Positions 10,101-17,814 of a stretch of 31,427 nucleotides of DNA are shown here, in pieces. Both the position numbers and the translations under genes were made by a program. Position 1 is the stretch's first letter. Every line of letters begins with the position of its first letter. This DNA is from JBLHKS01 sp047620505. Lineage in GTDB: Bacteria > Verrucomicrobiota > Verrucomicrobiia > Verrucomicrobiales > DEV007. The notes beneath the pieces were generated by a model that ran no database searches, was not told where the DNA came from, and saw only the letters and a list, made by a program, of their open reading frames with translations. The stretch lies in assembly GCA_047620505.1 (NCBI GenBank), contig JBLHKS010000071.1:1-31427 (forward strand). The letters run 5' to 3'.

Positions 10101-10259
10101 GGTCGCAGCCTTGAATACTACGATGAAAACGTCATTCGGATAACGGTCGCCGACTTGAAGGAGAACGACTACCGCTTCTCCGCCCTGGCGATCGCCATCG
10201 TAAAAAGCTACCCCTTTAGATATCGAAGAGAGAAAGGACACCAGTCGCATGCAGAATAA
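7155..10259 (+). CDS. secreted multi-haem cytochrome-like protein with DUF1587/DUF1595/DUF1592/DUF1588/DUF1585 domains
   Basis: The start is set at the ATG at 7155, which gives a normal signal peptide (MRNRLRMTALIGVGVLCFFA). An ATG at 7134 is an alternative, and neither has a ribosome site. Domains in order: cytochrome c with C43-I-E-C46-H47; DUF1587 (HLRRLNRAEYNNTIRDLTGV); a long middle section with a possible NPCBM-like fold (about 380-500); DUF1592 (SRLSYFLWSSMPDE); DUF1588 (GGFPAMGSILVATSYPGRTS) including a second C907-A-V-C910-H911; and DUF1585 at the C-terminus (KKSLGFALGRSLEYYDE). At 1034 residues it fits the PVC family, usually encoded beside a DUF1552 protein as here. The stop overlaps the next gene by 11 bp, which suggests translational coupling. 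The role is presumed extracytoplasmic electron transfer linked to polymer breakdown and remains unproven. Confidence 0.9.
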   Translation: MRNRLRMTALIGVGVLCFFARLPLQAGFQDGYDEVQPILNEYCIECHDGRKSKGGLNFEAYKTEKDILVHLQKWFSVIDQVETGVMPPEDREPRPSAAEIVKLTSWIRKTIDEFDYESVKDPGKAHLRRLNRAEYNNTIRDLTGVDLNPALYFSGDGGGGEGFDNNAEGMTMLPLLVEKYFKAARDISRHAEVSYTRGITFSADLSPTFPPAAYLVRAERELTNFYNDFFEKLPAYNPRTDFEPYLMPAMKLALENPEPSNREIYDLAIRENLMPGVFYKWVIAFINSEKDSKTSRWDSHYGHWVLDPWLELQSRRETVTESELQEFHDDFAAKVLLSAPATGMMIKASMEVKTDIKEDSETLYLSLGDMGDGHEYDRVVLHDPKVTMKDGSVVYLGDLELIEKEGEGAIHKENFPDGAKFESSASGKDEITRGFYIEAPALLSFRLPAGAKTFNATMGMEKSAEGKGLVQAYASDEEIPFPKGKHTHSYFYSGPGNTSVEAAKKWWVIYSTLVGYGKAPGAKEMIDVSLGEQDGPRLEAIRLEIEYAKRTPIREFFDFVAKKKPEQLLKTNEGASPALSDLAEADRAAPNGLSEGDQKPWSDLRRAAEVFQSEMDGRINEALLTFAGRAFRGPVNEEDARIITGIYDQSMAKTDDFQKAAQLTIQSLLTRPQFLFRVEDEALGQEAQPVDDYALASRLSYFLWSSMPDETLIKLANEGRLQDEKVLEEQVRRMLKDPKSVSLAKEFASQWLGFRKILYERKPDPSLFPSYTGKLRESMYQEAVMTFDDIVKQDKSVLEILDSKTTFLDETLAEHYGISGIEGDEMRKVELATDQRGGFPAMGSILVATSYPGRTSPVIRGQWVLDALIGAKVPPPPDSIEIDESKLSDKSLTKKERLAEHSVNSNCAVCHERIDPFGFTLENYDAIGRFRSEEGGQAVDATGELKGGPPLSGLPGLKNYLMTTKRDAFLHQMAKKSLGFALGRSLEYYDENVIRITVADLKENDYRFSALAIAIVKSYPFRYRREKGHQSHAE

Positions 10260-11583
10260 GAAAACCTGGAACCTGAGCCGAAGAACTGCCCTGAAAGGCA
10301 TTGCCGGAGTCAGCCTCGGCTTGCCCTGGTTGGAAACCGCGCTTTGGGGCGCGGGCAAATCGGAAATCGACAAACATCCTCTGCGCTTTGGCGTAATCTA
10401 TCAACCTAACGGAATCAATCCCTACGAATGGACGCCAGAAGAGACCGGGGCGGACTACAAATTGTCCAAGTCTCTGCGACCGCTGGAACTCATCCGCGAC
10501 GAGGTCCTTGTCCTGACTAATCTCAATCATGACCTGAAGAAAGGCCGTGACCGCCCGACCAGCGGGCACTACGGCGGCACGTCTAACTTCTTGGTTGGCA
10601 CCGGCGTCAAGCGGAGCATGGGCAGCAATATTCAATGCGGCGTCTCGGTGGACCAGGCCGCCGCCCTGAAACTGGCTGATCAGACGCTCCTGCCGTCTTT
10701 GGAGCTTTCCACGGAGGCGGAATGGACGGGCGTCGACACCGGCGAGCGCATCACGCAGCTGTATGGAAATTCCATTTCCTGGCTGACCCCGACGACACCG
10801 CTGGCGAGGGAACGATTTCCGCGTCTCGCCTTTGATCGCTTGTTTGGGAAGACTTCCGGCTTGGGCGACACGAGAAGCGTCATCGACCTGACTCTCGAAA
10901 GCATTAACGGGCTCAAGAAGACGGTCTCGCAGGATGACCAGCATCGCCTGGAAGAGTATCTGACCTCCGTGCGAAGCCTTGAGAAGAAACTCGAATTCTC
11001 GGAAAAAAATCAGAGGCCCGTTCCGAAATCCCTTTTGGAAGGGCGCATTCCCGAACCCGGCCGAGCGAAATCGCATGACGAGCACCTGAGCCAGATGATC
11101 GACATCATGACTCTGGCATTCCAGACGGATCGCACTCGGGTCGCCACCTTTATGATGGGACGCAGCTCGAGCGGGATCGATTTTTCATTCGTAAACAAGA
11201 TATGTGGAGGCCTCCACGGGATGGCGCATCACGCAGAGAGAAAAGAGAAGCTGGAGGGTTACCAGATCGCGAATGAATACTGCGTGAAGAAGTATGTGGA
11301 GTTCCTGCAGAAACTTCATGCGATCAAGGAAGGGGAGCGATCGGTTCTCGACAACTCGATGATCATGTTTGGAAATAACATGCGCGACGGCAACGCTCAC
11401 ACCAGCGCCAATCTTCCTATACTGCTAGCGGGTCGTGCTGGAGGGCAAATCAATCCCGGTAGGCATATAAAGTACCCGGAAGACACCCGACTCTGTAATC
11501 TCTACTTATCTATCTTGAAGCGCCTCGGCCACGACATCGACAGCTTCAACGAAAGCACTGGGGAATTGCCCGAGTTGGGCTGA
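10249..11583 (+). CDS. DUF1552 protein with Tat-like signal
   Basis: A 444-residue protein starting at 10249, inside the end of the upstream cytochrome gene, with AAAGGA about a dozen bases upstream. The N-terminus has a twin-arginine-like signal (S10-R11-R12-T13-A14-L15-K16-G17, then GIAGVSLGLPWLE), so it is probably exported folded. The body matches the DUF1552 family: FGVIYQPNGINPYEW near the start, SGHYGGTSNFLVGT, GVSVDQAAALKLADQTLLPS, and a C-terminal section with GNNMRDGNAHTSANLPILLA and GGQINPGRH. DUF1552 proteins are almost always partners of DUF1592-type cytochromes in PVC bacteria. The fold recalls the DUF1501/alkaline-phosphatase-like group, but biochemical function is not established. 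Confidence 0.9.
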   Translation: MQNKKTWNLSRRTALKGIAGVSLGLPWLETALWGAGKSEIDKHPLRFGVIYQPNGINPYEWTPEETGADYKLSKSLRPLELIRDEVLVLTNLNHDLKKGRDRPTSGHYGGTSNFLVGTGVKRSMGSNIQCGVSVDQAAALKLADQTLLPSLELSTEAEWTGVDTGERITQLYGNSISWLTPTTPLARERFPRLAFDRLFGKTSGLGDTRSVIDLTLESINGLKKTVSQDDQHRLEEYLTSVRSLEKKLEFSEKNQRPVPKSLLEGRIPEPGRAKSHDEHLSQMIDIMTLAFQTDRTRVATFMMGRSSSGIDFSFVNKICGGLHGMAHHAERKEKLEGYQIANEYCVKKYVEFLQKLHAIKEGERSVLDNSMIMFGNNMRDGNAHTSANLPILLAGRAGGQINPGRHIKYPEDTRLCNLYLSILKRLGHDIDSFNESTGELPELG

Positions 11584-11605
11584 GTTGGATTGAATCTCAA
11601 AAATC

Positions 11606-12022
11606 ATGTCAACCCAAATGCCAAACCTCGATATCAAATGCATCATCCCCGGCCAAGACACCAACGGACAGGTCGCCGTCTTCGAAGAAGTCGTCGATCC
11701 CGGCATCGGTCCACCGCGTCACACGCATCGTAATCAATTCGAGATCTTCCACATTATTGAGGGAATGATTCGATTCGAAATTGATGGTGTGGTTTCCGAA
11801 CACGGAGCGGGCGCAGCAGCGGTAGTGCCGGCTGGCGCGGTTCATGCCTTTCGGAACATCGGGACGGAGGCTGCAACGATTCACTTTGAGATGATCCCGG
11901 CCGGAAAATCGGAAGAAGCTTTCGAGCGGATCGCAGCTGAAGGGGACTCGATCGAAGATGTGGCGGCATTCTTCGATCAATACGACATGGATCTCTGCGG
12001 GCCGCCCTTGGATGGGGATTGA
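11606..12022 (+). CDS. small single-domain cupin protein
   Basis: A 138-residue protein with both cupin motifs. Motif 1 is PPRHTHRNQFEIFHIIEG (H39, H41, E46) and motif 2 is PAGAVHAFRN (H80), which together supply a complete 3-His/1-Glu metal site. There is no signal peptide, so it is cytoplasmic. A helical tail (about 100-138) follows the beta-barrel. It begins 22 bp after the DUF1552 gene and could be co-transcribed. Single-domain cupins include isomerases, dioxygenases and sugar-binding proteins, so the reaction cannot be stated. Confidence 0.8.
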   Translation: MSTQMPNLDIKCIIPGQDTNGQVAVFEEVVDPGIGPPRHTHRNQFEIFHIIEGMIRFEIDGVVSEHGAGAAAVVPAGAVHAFRNIGTEAATIHFEMIPAGKSEEAFERIAAEGDSIEDVAAFFDQYDMDLCGPPLDGD

Positions 12023-12242
12023 AAAACAGATAGGGAAGACTCTCGTTCCACTTCTTTTCTTCTCTCTCTCCGGCCTGGTCATTGTCGCCTCGTGAAACTG
12101 GCCGCCTTCCAGATATCCTCGTCTGGTTTCTCAATGTAGCGCGGAGCGCGACGAGTTGATCCATCGACGCGTGGAGTCGCCTAATCTGCTTATCGCGGTC
12201 CTCCGATTCTTCTCGGGCGACAAAATGTCGCCCCTCCTTGAT
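12023..12242. other. intergenic region with a perfect hairpin
   Basis: This gap separates the plus-strand cupin stop from the minus-strand stop at 12243. It contains a pyrimidine-rich stretch (about 12044-12074) and a perfect hairpin, GGGCGACAAAATGTCGCCC (12215-12233), just beyond the minus-strand stop. No U-tract follows the hairpin on either strand, so it is a weak terminator candidate or an intergenic repeat. No gene was found in the gap. Confidence 0.4.
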
Positions 12243-13346
12243 TTACGGCAGGGCGATCATGACGAGATCGAGCTGTCCTTCGTCCTTGCCTTCGCGGAGC
12301 GCGATTGCGGTCGAGTCGTTGAGTTTATCCATCTGGACGACGCCGTGAAATGGCTCGACGAGTTCGATCACATCGCCAAGCGCGGCGGCGTCTTTCATGC
12401 GGTGCTGGCCTTTTTCATTCACCTTATCGGTGCCCAGCAGCTTCTCGTCGAAACGGAACGCGACGTGCGGGCTCGGACCGTAGGGAGCGCGCTCGTGGTG
12501 AAAACGCTTTGCGTTGGTCAGAACGCTCGGCTTTCCGCCGCGTTCGTAGGTGAACATGTCGAGCGGACGGTTGCCGGAGCCGAATTCGATCACCGATTCG
12601 CCTTTGATTTTCGCGCCGGGCTGAACGTCGTCGATCGGGTAGCGAACGACCGGGGTGCAGGCGAAGGCGCCGACGATGTAGTGCTTGCCGTTCTCGGTGT
12701 AGGGAATCATCACGCTCATCGGAGCCTTCGTTTCCCAGCGGCCGTGCTGGATGTGGAAGGTTTCGGCGCTGTAGACGGAGCCGCCGGAGCCATGATCAAG
12801 CGGGCCGTCGACGCTGAAAATCTTGCTGGCGAATTCCTCGTTCTTCCGGGCGGAGGCGAGGAGCCGGTTGTCGATCCAGACGACGTCGGTGATGTTGTTG
12901 ACGCCCTCCGGAAGGGGAACGGCGGCGAATGTGACGTCCGAGAGCCCGAAGTGCTCGATTTCGCCGCCAGGTGCGAGGCGGACGATGAGATAGGTTTTGT
13001 CGTCCTGTTTGCGGACGGCGATGTAGAGCTTTCCGGAGGCTGGATTGACGGCGAGGTCGATGATTTCCACATCGCTGGCTCCGACGCCGAGTCGGCCGGC
13101 GATTTCGAGCGCGAAGTTCTTGGTATCGGCGAATTTCCCGGTGACAGGCTTGGTGTCGCCGGTTTCGACAGCGACGACTTGTCCGCTCTGCCCGTCTCCG
13201 ATCAGCAGAACGCCGTCTTCTGCGAAGCTGATCACGTTGATCGCTTTGATTTCAGGGGCGCCTTTTTCGGATTTGCCAATGACGCCTGCGAGGGCGACGG
13301 AGCTCGATAAGAGAGTGAAAATGAGCAGGTTGCGGAGAGTTTTCAT
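12243..13346 (-). CDS. secreted protein of unknown function, probably beta-propeller
   Basis: The start is placed at the ATG complementary to 13344-13346, which opens a signal peptide (MKTLRNLLIFTLLSSSVALA). Longer forms would add a non-signal leader. The mature protein of about 345 residues has repeated short beta-strand patterns such as VISFAEDGVLLIGDGQSGQV, IIDLAVNPASGKLYIAVRK and DVVWIDNRLLASARK, suggestive of an NHL/WD-like propeller. No catalytic motif is recognised. A long open frame lies antisense to it, but the minus strand carries the signal peptide and the propeller-like pattern. It is divergent from the exbB operon, with a 227-bp shared upstream region. Confidence 0.7.
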   Translation of the reverse strand: MKTLRNLLIFTLLSSSVALAGVIGKSEKGAPEIKAINVISFAEDGVLLIGDGQSGQVVAVETGDTKPVTGKFADTKNFALEIAGRLGVGASDVEIIDLAVNPASGKLYIAVRKQDDKTYLIVRLAPGGEIEHFGLSDVTFAAVPLPEGVNNITDVVWIDNRLLASARKNEEFASKIFSVDGPLDHGSGGSVYSAETFHIQHGRWETKAPMSVMIPYTENGKHYIVGAFACTPVVRYPIDDVQPGAKIKGESVIEFGSGNRPLDMFTYERGGKPSVLTNAKRFHHERAPYGPSPHVAFRFDEKLLGTDKVNEKGQHRMKDAAALGDVIELVEPFHGVVQMDKLNDSTAIALREGKDEGQLDLVMIALP

Positions 13347-13573
13347 TGTTTTTGGATGCGTTTGTTTTGAAAACGCTAGACAGGACACGCCGCCGAGTAA
13401 ATTCAAATTGCAGTGCTCGCTCAAATTCTTCATCGCGGCGTTGCAAGGACGGCCGGGAGGGCTAAGATGGCCGCGATTTCTTCCCTGAAACTCATCCACG
13501 CATAACCACAAGGGCCTCAACAACAACCACTCTCTTTAATATCCGAGTCGGCCCCAATATCCGAATTTTACAA

Positions 13574-14443
13574 ATGAGAAACCGCCAAATCCTGACCCTG
13601 TTATTTTTCGGCATCGTCTTCTTCGGCGCTTTCGCCTACGCTCAGAATCCAGGGACGACTCCGCCTGCGCCACCTGCCGATCCGGCAGCAACTGCTGATG
13701 CTGGAGATCCTGAGGCTGAGGCACCAGCGACGGCCCCAGTGAAGGACGAGATCAAGTTTAAGCAGGTTCTCAAAGACGGCGGGGTGATGATGTATCCGCT
13801 CTACGGACTTTCGTTCGTGGCGGTGCTCTTGATTTTTTATTACGTGCTGACGATTCGGCAGGGAACGGTGGTGAGCGATAAGTTCATGAATGCGGCGGAT
13901 GCTTTGATTCGTAAGCAGGATTATCTCGGCTTGATCGCGGTCTGCAATCGGGAGAACGAGGCGATCGCGCGGATCACTTATAAGACGTTGGATTTTGCGA
14001 CGAAGAACCCGACGGCGAGTTTTGAGGAGGTCCGAGAGGTGACCGAGGCGGAAGGAAGTCGTCAGTCATCTATTTTGAATCAGCGAATCACTTATCTCGC
14101 GGATGTGGGCTCGATTTCGCCGATGGTCGGGCTTTTAGGAACGGTTCTGGGGATGATCAAGTCGTTCCACGATATGAATGCGGGCGGTGCTCCGGGTGCT
14201 GGTCAGGTTCAGATGAGCGTTGGTGTTTCCCAGGCGCTGGTGACGACGGCGAGTGGTCTTTTTATCGGGATTCCGTCGCTGATTTTCTACTCGATTTTCC
14301 GCGGCAAGGTTCAGAAGTTGATCAGCGAGCTTGAGGCGGCGATGACGCACTTGATGGCCTTGCTCGCAGCGCAGTACAAGCGCGCTAACTACCGTGCGAG
14401 CGCTCGAAGCGACGACGGGAAGCGGCGTGATAAAGGCGTCTAG
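13574..14443 (+). CDS. exbB: MotA/TolQ/ExbB proton-channel family protein
   Basis: A 289-residue protein. The N-terminus is a signal-peptide-like segment (about 1-24, ending AYA-Q) followed by a Pro/Ala/Asp-rich linker (about 25-55), an extension commonly seen in PVC and Bacteroidota ExbB homologues. The core has three membrane segments: about 70-92 (MMYPLYGLSFVAVLLIFYYV), one containing SPMVGLLGTVLGMI, and one containing SQALVTTASGLFIGIPS. The last two are the conserved TolQ/ExbB pore helices. With ExbD it should form an inner-membrane motor that uses the proton gradient. It is the first gene of an operon with two exbD-like genes and a TPR gene. No TonB or outer-membrane receptor gene lies in the window, so the driven process is unknown. 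Confidence 0.9.
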   Translation: MRNRQILTLLFFGIVFFGAFAYAQNPGTTPPAPPADPAATADAGDPEAEAPATAPVKDEIKFKQVLKDGGVMMYPLYGLSFVAVLLIFYYVLTIRQGTVVSDKFMNAADALIRKQDYLGLIAVCNRENEAIARITYKTLDFATKNPTASFEEVREVTEAEGSRQSSILNQRITYLADVGSISPMVGLLGTVLGMIKSFHDMNAGGAPGAGQVQMSVGVSQALVTTASGLFIGIPSLIFYSIFRGKVQKLISELEAAMTHLMALLAAQYKRANYRASARSDDGKRRDKGV

Positions 14444-14505
14444 ACGAAAGCGTCGAATTCCAGTAGAATTTCTCAAATTCAAACGTCGAACGAAAGAGCA
14501 ACAAA

Positions 14506-14940
14506 ATGCGATTCCGTGATCACAGCATAACGAAGCAAGCCGAGATGCAGCTGGCACCGATGATTGACGTGGTGTTCCTGCTGCTGATTTTCTTCATCGT
14601 TTCGTGGAACTTCGCGCGATTCGAAGCCGAGATCGATATCTCGGTTCCGAACGCGGAGACCGCCGAGGTGACTCCGCGGGCCCCGGGCGAAATCATCATC
14701 AACGTCAACAAAACCGGCGATGTAAAAATCAACGGAACTCTGATGTCGACCGAGCAGTTGCTGGAGCGCCTCTTGCGACTTTCCAAGAAGTTTCCGAATC
14801 AGCCGGTCATTCTTCGCGGCGACAAGGAAACTGCGTTCACGCATGTGATGAAGGTGCTGGACACCTGTCAGAAGGCAGGAATCTGGAATGTTGCCTTCGC
14901 GGCTGAGAAACCGCAGGAAGGAAGCCCGGCCACGCCATGA
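14506..14940 (+). CDS. exbD: ExbD/TolR family biopolymer transport protein
   Basis: A 144-residue protein with the standard ExbD layout: short cytoplasmic N-terminus, one membrane helix (about 18-37, APMIDVVFLLLIFFIV) with the proton-carrying Asp21, and a periplasmic domain (EIDISVPNAE ... GEIIINVNKTGDVKINGTLM). It ends AGIWNVAFAAEKP. It follows exbB by 62 bp and overlaps the next gene by 4 bp (ATGA), indicating coupled translation. At codons 84-87 (14755-14766) STEQLLERL is encoded with one mismatch to the iterated palindrome that its paralogue carries exactly. Confidence 0.92.
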   Translation: MRFRDHSITKQAEMQLAPMIDVVFLLLIFFIVSWNFARFEAEIDISVPNAETAEVTPRAPGEIIINVNKTGDVKINGTLMSTEQLLERLLRLSKKFPNQPVILRGDKETAFTHVMKVLDTCQKAGIWNVAFAAEKPQEGSPATP

Positions 14941-15437
14941 GTCGGAACGCCAGTCGAGCGATCTTGATTGTCGCGCTGGTTCTTTCCGCAACCGGGATTT
15001 CCCGGGTTTCCGCTCAGGCGGTTGAGATTTCCGATCCAATCGAATTGGAGGCGCACCGATCGTCCACAATCTTCGAGAGCGTGGCCCGGATGGTCCGGGA
15101 TTATTTCCGATATGAAGCCGAGATCGATATTTCCCTCCCCGTCGCAGAGACTGCCGGGGAAGCTCAGAATTCTTCAGCTGAGATCCTCATTGTCGTCGAT
15201 GAAACCGGCGCGGTGAGCGTGAACGGGACGGAGATGACTGCCGAGCAGCTGCTGGGGCGGCTAGAGCCAATCGCGGCACAGTTTCCGAATCAGTCGGTGA
15301 TTCTTCGCGGCGGCGAGGAGACTCCTTTCAAGCATGTGATTTCCGTCCTCGACACTTGTCAGAAAGCGGGAATCTGGAATGTCGCCTTTGCCGCGAAGCC
15401 GCCGGAAGAAGCGCCCGCAACCCCACTTGAGCCATGA
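14937..15437 (+). CDS. ExbD paralogue with a signal peptide in place of the membrane anchor
   Basis: The 166-residue product has a C-terminal half closely similar to the preceding ExbD. Shared blocks include YEAEIDISLP versus FEAEIDISVP, FPNQSVILRG versus FPNQPVILRG, and the identical VLDTCQKAGIWNVAFAA, so it arose by tandem duplication. The N-terminus differs: instead of a helix with Asp it has a signal peptide (MSRNASRAILIVALVLSATG, cleavage near VSAQA). A charged segment (STIFESVARMVRDYFRYEAE) sits where the membrane helix would end. The mature protein should therefore be soluble in the periplasm and unable to conduct protons. It might pair with ExbD or with a peptidoglycan or TPR partner. 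It overlaps its neighbours by 4 bp on each side. The iterated palindrome core occurs at 15244-15253 (EQLL). Confidence 0.8.
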   Translation: MSRNASRAILIVALVLSATGISRVSAQAVEISDPIELEAHRSSTIFESVARMVRDYFRYEAEIDISLPVAETAGEAQNSSAEILIVVDETGAVSVNGTEMTAEQLLGRLEPIAAQFPNQSVILRGGEETPFKHVISVLDTCQKAGIWNVAFAAKPPEEAPATPLEP

Positions 15438-17782
15438 ATCGTCTCACCACTAACATTCTTACGATCACGGTAGCCGCGTCGACCGTTTTCCTCTCGGTTG
15501 CCCAAGCTCAGGATGCCATCCGCCCGACCGAGATTACGACCGAAACGGCGGTTGATCCGAATGCGCCGCCGCTCGAGAAACTCCTCGAATTCGCCAACCT
15601 GCTTTATCAGTACGGAAAGTTCGACGAGGCGGCGAAAAAGTACACCGACTTCTTGCAGAAACACCGGACGAGCCCAAATGCTGAGACCGCTTGGTATCGG
15701 CTCGCGGACTGCTATCGCAGACTGAAAGAGGTCAAGGAGGCCAAGACTTGCTACGACACGGTGATCAAGCAATGGCCGGACGGAAAATACGCAGGGATCG
15801 CCGCCTACACGATGGCGGTGATGACGTTCAGCACGGATGATTACGAGGGCTCGCTGCCGTATTTTCAGACTGCGACGAAGAAAATCGCCGATCCGGCGCG
15901 ACAGATCGAATCCCAGTTTTTCTACGGCCGCGCTCTGCAGCTGCTGGATCGAAAAGACGATGCGATCAAGGAATTCGGCGTGTTGCTGGCTGCCGCTGGC
16001 GCTAGCGATTTCAAAGAGCGCGGAGAGATCGAGGTTGCTGGGCTTCTGCTTGAAAAAGGCGATACCGACGGCGCTCTCAAGCATTATCACAACCTCGCAG
16101 AGAACGCGAAACTTCCGGGCAACAAGGAAAAGGCCAGGTTCAAGGCCGGCCTGCTCTCACTCGACAAAGATCCGGCAAAAGCGGAAGCATTTCTTCAGGA
16201 AACCCTCAAATCCGGCGCTTCGGACGAGGACAAAGCCCAGGCGCAGATCGCCTTGATGATGCGCGCTTACGATCGCAAAGCTTACGCCGAAGTCACCGCT
16301 CTTTACGCGCTCGCTCCAATCGCCGCGAAGGGTCGGGCTCGCGCTCAGCTTGAGTTGATGGTCGCTCATTCGCAGCGGCTGATGGAGAATCTTCCGGAGG
16401 CAATCGCGCTCTACGGAAAGATCGAGCGGGATCATCGCGGCACGAAGGAAGCGACCGAAGCGGGGTTCACGAAGCTCCAGTGTTTCCACAAAATTGGCGA
16501 CAAGGAACTTCCGCTCTACGTCGATCGGTACGTTGCGGCCCAGAGCCAGGTCGATCCAGAAAGCCAGTACATCGACCTCTCGCTTCTCCTCAAAGCTGAA
16601 ACGCTGTTTGAAGCGGCGAAGTTCGTCGAAGCGGCAGCCGCTTATCGCAATGTCAGGCCGGAAAAAATCGACGAAAGCTATCGTTCTGGGCGCCTCTACA
16701 AAATGGCTTGGGCGCTGGCCGACGGCGGTAAGGCCGATCAAGGAATCGAGGCACTCGGTGAATTTCTCGCGGCTTATCCAGAGGATTCTCGAGTGCCCAA
16801 CGTGCTCGCCAAGCGCGCTACCACCTTTCTCGAAGCCGAAAACCTTGACTTGGCTCACGCCGACTATCTCAAGTTGGCCAACGATTTTCCAAAGTCAGAA
16901 AACGCCGAATTCGCGCTCGGTCAGGTCGCGCGGATTCATCGCCAAAAGGGTCTGCGCCGCGAAATGGTCGAAGCTTACCAGACGCTCCTTCAGCGGTTCC
17001 CGAAGACGGACGTCCAAGCGGAGGCGTACTACGCGATTGGTAGCGGGCTCTACGAACTCAAGGAATACGGCCCGGCGATTCCTCCGCTGAAAAAGGCCCG
17101 CGAACTCGATCCTGAGAAGGCCGAACGAATCACGCTTCGGATTATTTACGCCCACCTGCATCAGGAGCAGATCCAGCAGCTGCTGGCCGAAACGAAAGTC
17201 TATCTCGAGGTCGAAGGCGCTCGAAAACTCCCGATCCAAATCGATGCTTACCTCGGTCGCCAGCTCTTCGATAAGGAAGACTTCGCCAACGCCGAGATTT
17301 TCCTGAAGCGCACTGGAAATCCGGAAGAGCCCAAGCTGACGCCGCCTGACATCTGGGAAAAGCTCTCCAAGATTCATATTGATTCCGGAGCCTGGGCAGA
17401 GGCGGTTGGGGACCTCGACAACTTTCTCGTTCATCAGCAGCATCCGGAAGTCGAATCCCGCGCGCTACTCAACAAAGCGCGCTGTTTGCTTCGTCTGAAA
17501 AAGGCCGCCGAAGCCGATATCGTCGCGTTAGAAGTTCTTGGCAAAGTGCGTCAGGGCCGCCAGAACGCGGAGGCTCGAATCGTTCTTGGCGAAATTGCGA
17601 TGGCGAAGGGCGATTTGGATGAAGCAGCCAAGTATTTCGTTGTCGTTTGTGAGCTCTTCGACGATCCGGTGATGACTCCGCTTGCGATGACTCGAATGAT
17701 CGAGGTCCTCGAACAGCAGGGAAAAACGACCGAGGTTGACGATTATCGCAAGCAGCTGAAAACCCGTTTCCCGAATTACTAA
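15434..17782 (+). CDS. secreted tetratricopeptide-repeat protein of the exbB-exbD operon
   Basis: A 782-residue protein with a signal peptide (about 1-25, ending VAQAQ), followed by TPR units through nearly the whole length. Clear units include LLYQYGKFDEAAKKYTDFLQ, WYRLADCYRRLKEVKEAKTC, YYAIGSGLYELKEYGPAIPP and LGEIAMAKGDLDEAAKYFVV. There is no catalytic domain. Its start overlaps the second exbD by 4 bp, so it is almost certainly co-translated with the motor genes. This order (proton motor genes, then periplasmic TPR protein) recalls Tol-Pal loci with CpoB/YbgF, though this protein is about three times longer. A role as a periplasmic scaffold for the motor is inference. The iterated palindrome is at 17174-17185 (QQLL). 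Confidence 0.85.
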   Translation: MNRLTTNILTITVAASTVFLSVAQAQDAIRPTEITTETAVDPNAPPLEKLLEFANLLYQYGKFDEAAKKYTDFLQKHRTSPNAETAWYRLADCYRRLKEVKEAKTCYDTVIKQWPDGKYAGIAAYTMAVMTFSTDDYEGSLPYFQTATKKIADPARQIESQFFYGRALQLLDRKDDAIKEFGVLLAAAGASDFKERGEIEVAGLLLEKGDTDGALKHYHNLAENAKLPGNKEKARFKAGLLSLDKDPAKAEAFLQETLKSGASDEDKAQAQIALMMRAYDRKAYAEVTALYALAPIAAKGRARAQLELMVAHSQRLMENLPEAIALYGKIERDHRGTKEATEAGFTKLQCFHKIGDKELPLYVDRYVAAQSQVDPESQYIDLSLLLKAETLFEAAKFVEAAAAYRNVRPEKIDESYRSGRLYKMAWALADGGKADQGIEALGEFLAAYPEDSRVPNVLAKRATTFLEAENLDLAHADYLKLANDFPKSENAEFALGQVARIHRQKGLRREMVEAYQTLLQRFPKTDVQAEAYYAIGSGLYELKEYGPAIPPLKKARELDPEKAERITLRIIYAHLHQEQIQQLLAETKVYLEVEGARKLPIQIDAYLGRQLFDKEDFANAEIFLKRTGNPEEPKLTPPDIWEKLSKIHIDSGAWAEAVGDLDNFLVHQQHPEVESRALLNKARCLLRLKKAAEADIVALEVLGKVRQGRQNAEARIVLGEIAMAKGDLDEAAKYFVVVCELFDDPVMTPLAMTRMIEVLEQQGKTTEVDDYRKQLKTRFPNY

Positions 17783-17814
17783 TCCGCCGACTGAGCTTGA
17801 AGCGCATTCTTCCG

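Noticed and set aside
12156..13310. 384-codon open frame on the plus strand opposite the secreted propeller-like gene
   Set aside because: The minus strand has a signal peptide and propeller-like repeats. The plus translation is an Asp/Val/Gly/Ala-rich mirror with no recognisable motif, typical of an antisense shadow in GC-rich coding DNA.
15949..15960. CTGCAGCTGCTG and similar near-matches (for example 20188-20198, 14755-14766) as further copies of the iterated palindrome
   Set aside because: They differ from AGCAGCTGCT by one base; only exact cores were counted.
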